Under the pieces are notes generated by a model that worked only from the letters and a program-made list of their open reading frames with translations, was not told where the DNA came from and did no database searches. The position numbers were made by a program, and so were the translations under genes. From assembly GCA_938003835.1 (NCBI GenBank), contig CALKXJ010000008.1, positions 124,001 through 188,000 of the forward strand: DNA of 64,000 bases. The letters are read 5' to 3'. This document shows, one piece after another, positions 63,386-64,000 of this stretch; position 1 is the first letter of the stretch, and every line of letters starts with the position of its first letter. Origin of the DNA: an uncultured Bryobacteraceae bacterium. Its GTDB lineage: Bacteria; Acidobacteriota; Terriglobia; Bryobacterales; Bryobacteraceae.

Positions 63386-64000
63386 GGCGTTGGGCGCAAA
63401 ACATCAGGCTGGTCGGCATGGACGATGCGGCTTCCTTCCGGCTCGAGTCGGATGGGGACCGGTCGCAGCTCGGGAAGCGCCTGGAGGATGGCAGGGTGCT
63501 TTTCGGGTGGGGCAAAGAGCACCAGAAAGCCCCCGCCGCCGGCGCCCGCGAGTTTTCCTCCAAGCGCGCCGGCGCGCCGCGCGCGGGCATACCAGTCATC
63601 AATCCGGTCGTTGGAGATGCCCTCGGCAAGCTGCCGCTTGCGCCGCCAGCCCTCGTCCAGGATCTGGCCGAACGCAGTCAGGTCGCCGCTCAAGATGGCC
63701 AGGCGCAGCTGCTCGGCGAGCCGGCCCATCTCGCGCAATAGATCGCGGGTAGCCTCGCTGGCGGCGGTCCGCTCGGTCTGTCGCTGGAGGATGGCGTCGG
63801 AGGAACGGCGCAGCCCGGTGTGGAGCAACAAGAGGCCGGCCTGGAGCCGCTCGAGAGTATCGGGAGAGCAGGCGAGCGCTTCGGTGGTGACACCTCCGTC
63901 GGGGTGGAAGCGAATGGCGCGCAGACCGCCGTAGGCGGCGATGTACTGATCCTGTTTGCCGATCGGCTTGCCGCAACGCTCGATCTCGATGTGGCAGGCC
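63382..64000 (-). CDS. GHMP-family sugar kinase, heptose-7-phosphate kinase-like (3' part)
   Basis: The gene enters the window from the right. The visible ~205 residues include ERCGKPIGKQDQYIAAYGG, the signature of HddA-like D-glycero-D-manno-heptose 7-phosphate kinases, and the GHMP C-motif GALGGKLAGAGGGGFLVLF. Such kinases supply ADP- or GDP-heptose for surface polysaccharide. The ATP-binding N-terminus lies outside the window. It overlaps the GT4 gene by four bases. Confidence 0.85.
   Translation of the reverse strand, partial: ACHIEIERCGKPIGKQDQYIAAYGGLRAIRFHPDGGVTTEALACSPDTLERLQAGLLLLHTGLRRSSDAILQRQTERTAASEATRDLLREMGRLAEQLRLAILSGDLTAFGQILDEGWRRKRQLAEGISNDRIDDWYARARRAGALGGKLAGAGGGGFLVLFAPPEKHPAILQALPELRPVPIRLEPEGSRIVHADQPDVLRPTP

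Overview
The window is GC-rich, densely coded DNA that most resembles an acidobacterium of the Solibacter/Bryobacter type. That placement is inferred from gene content: two very large TonB-dependent receptors that begin with a carboxypeptidase-regulatory-like domain and have no SusD partner, ECF sigma factors next to TPR-bearing Ser/Thr kinases, many secreted peptidases and hydrolases, and isoleucine synthesis through citramalate. I saw no rRNA, tRNA, CRISPR array, insertion sequence or phage gene.

Layout. 0-0.6 kb: end of a GH51 arabinofuranosidase. 0.6-5.1 kb: leuABCD operon behind a structured leader. 5.2-8.7 kb: TonB receptor. 8.7-11.4 kb (minus): P1/DmpA-type peptidase, then a beta-propeller-like gene broken by one amber codon and coupled to a small cysteine-rich secreted peptide. 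11.5-14.9 kb (minus): ECF sigma factor, anti-sigma factor and YbjQ overlapping stop-to-start, then a secreted protein of unknown function. 15.1-17.8 kb: radical SAM protein and subtilisin-like protease. 17.8-20.9 kb (minus): ACE-like M2 peptidase and an alginate-export-type porin. 20.9-23.2 kb: phosphate acetyltransferase, HDAC-family hydrolase, tiny membrane protein. 23.3-28.4 kb: a glucosaminidase-like protein and a decaying Ser/Thr kinase-TPR gene on minus, an ECF sigma factor on plus, and a frameshifted unknown gene on minus. 28.5-33.8 kb (minus): ilvBNC-cimA operon with a leader-peptide attenuator. 34.1-38.2 kb (minus): NtrC-like regulator, sensor kinase, lipoprotein. 38.3-43.7 kb: bacterioferritin, then a tightly coupled PIG-L deacetylase / mini membrane protein / sodium symporter / DinB set. 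43.7-47.2 kb (minus): secreted unknown protein and an intact Ser/Thr kinase-TPR. 47.4-54.5 kb: TonB receptor, GH127 beta-L-arabinofuranosidase, TPR protein. 54.5-56.9 kb (minus): DUF362 protein and ilvE. 57.0-59.0 kb: M48 protease and HAD phosphatase. 59.0-61.7 kb (minus): GH78 rhamnosidase. 61.8-64.0 kb: MerR regulator, then a GT4 glycosyltransferase and a GHMP sugar kinase that runs off the window.

Two themes stand out. Branched-chain amino acid synthesis is spread over leuABCD, ilvBNC-cimA and ilvE, each with its own apparent control: a candidate RBS-masking pseudoknot, a leader-peptide attenuator, and a near-leaderless start. The GH51, GH127 and GH78 enzymes with TonB receptors point to use of arabinose- and rhamnose-containing plant polysaccharides. 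The best candidates for something undescribed are the ilv attenuator with an almost leaderless leader peptide, the leu pseudoknot leader, the Cys-rich peptide/propeller pair, and the symporter with a coiled-coil insert and a coupled 48-residue partner.
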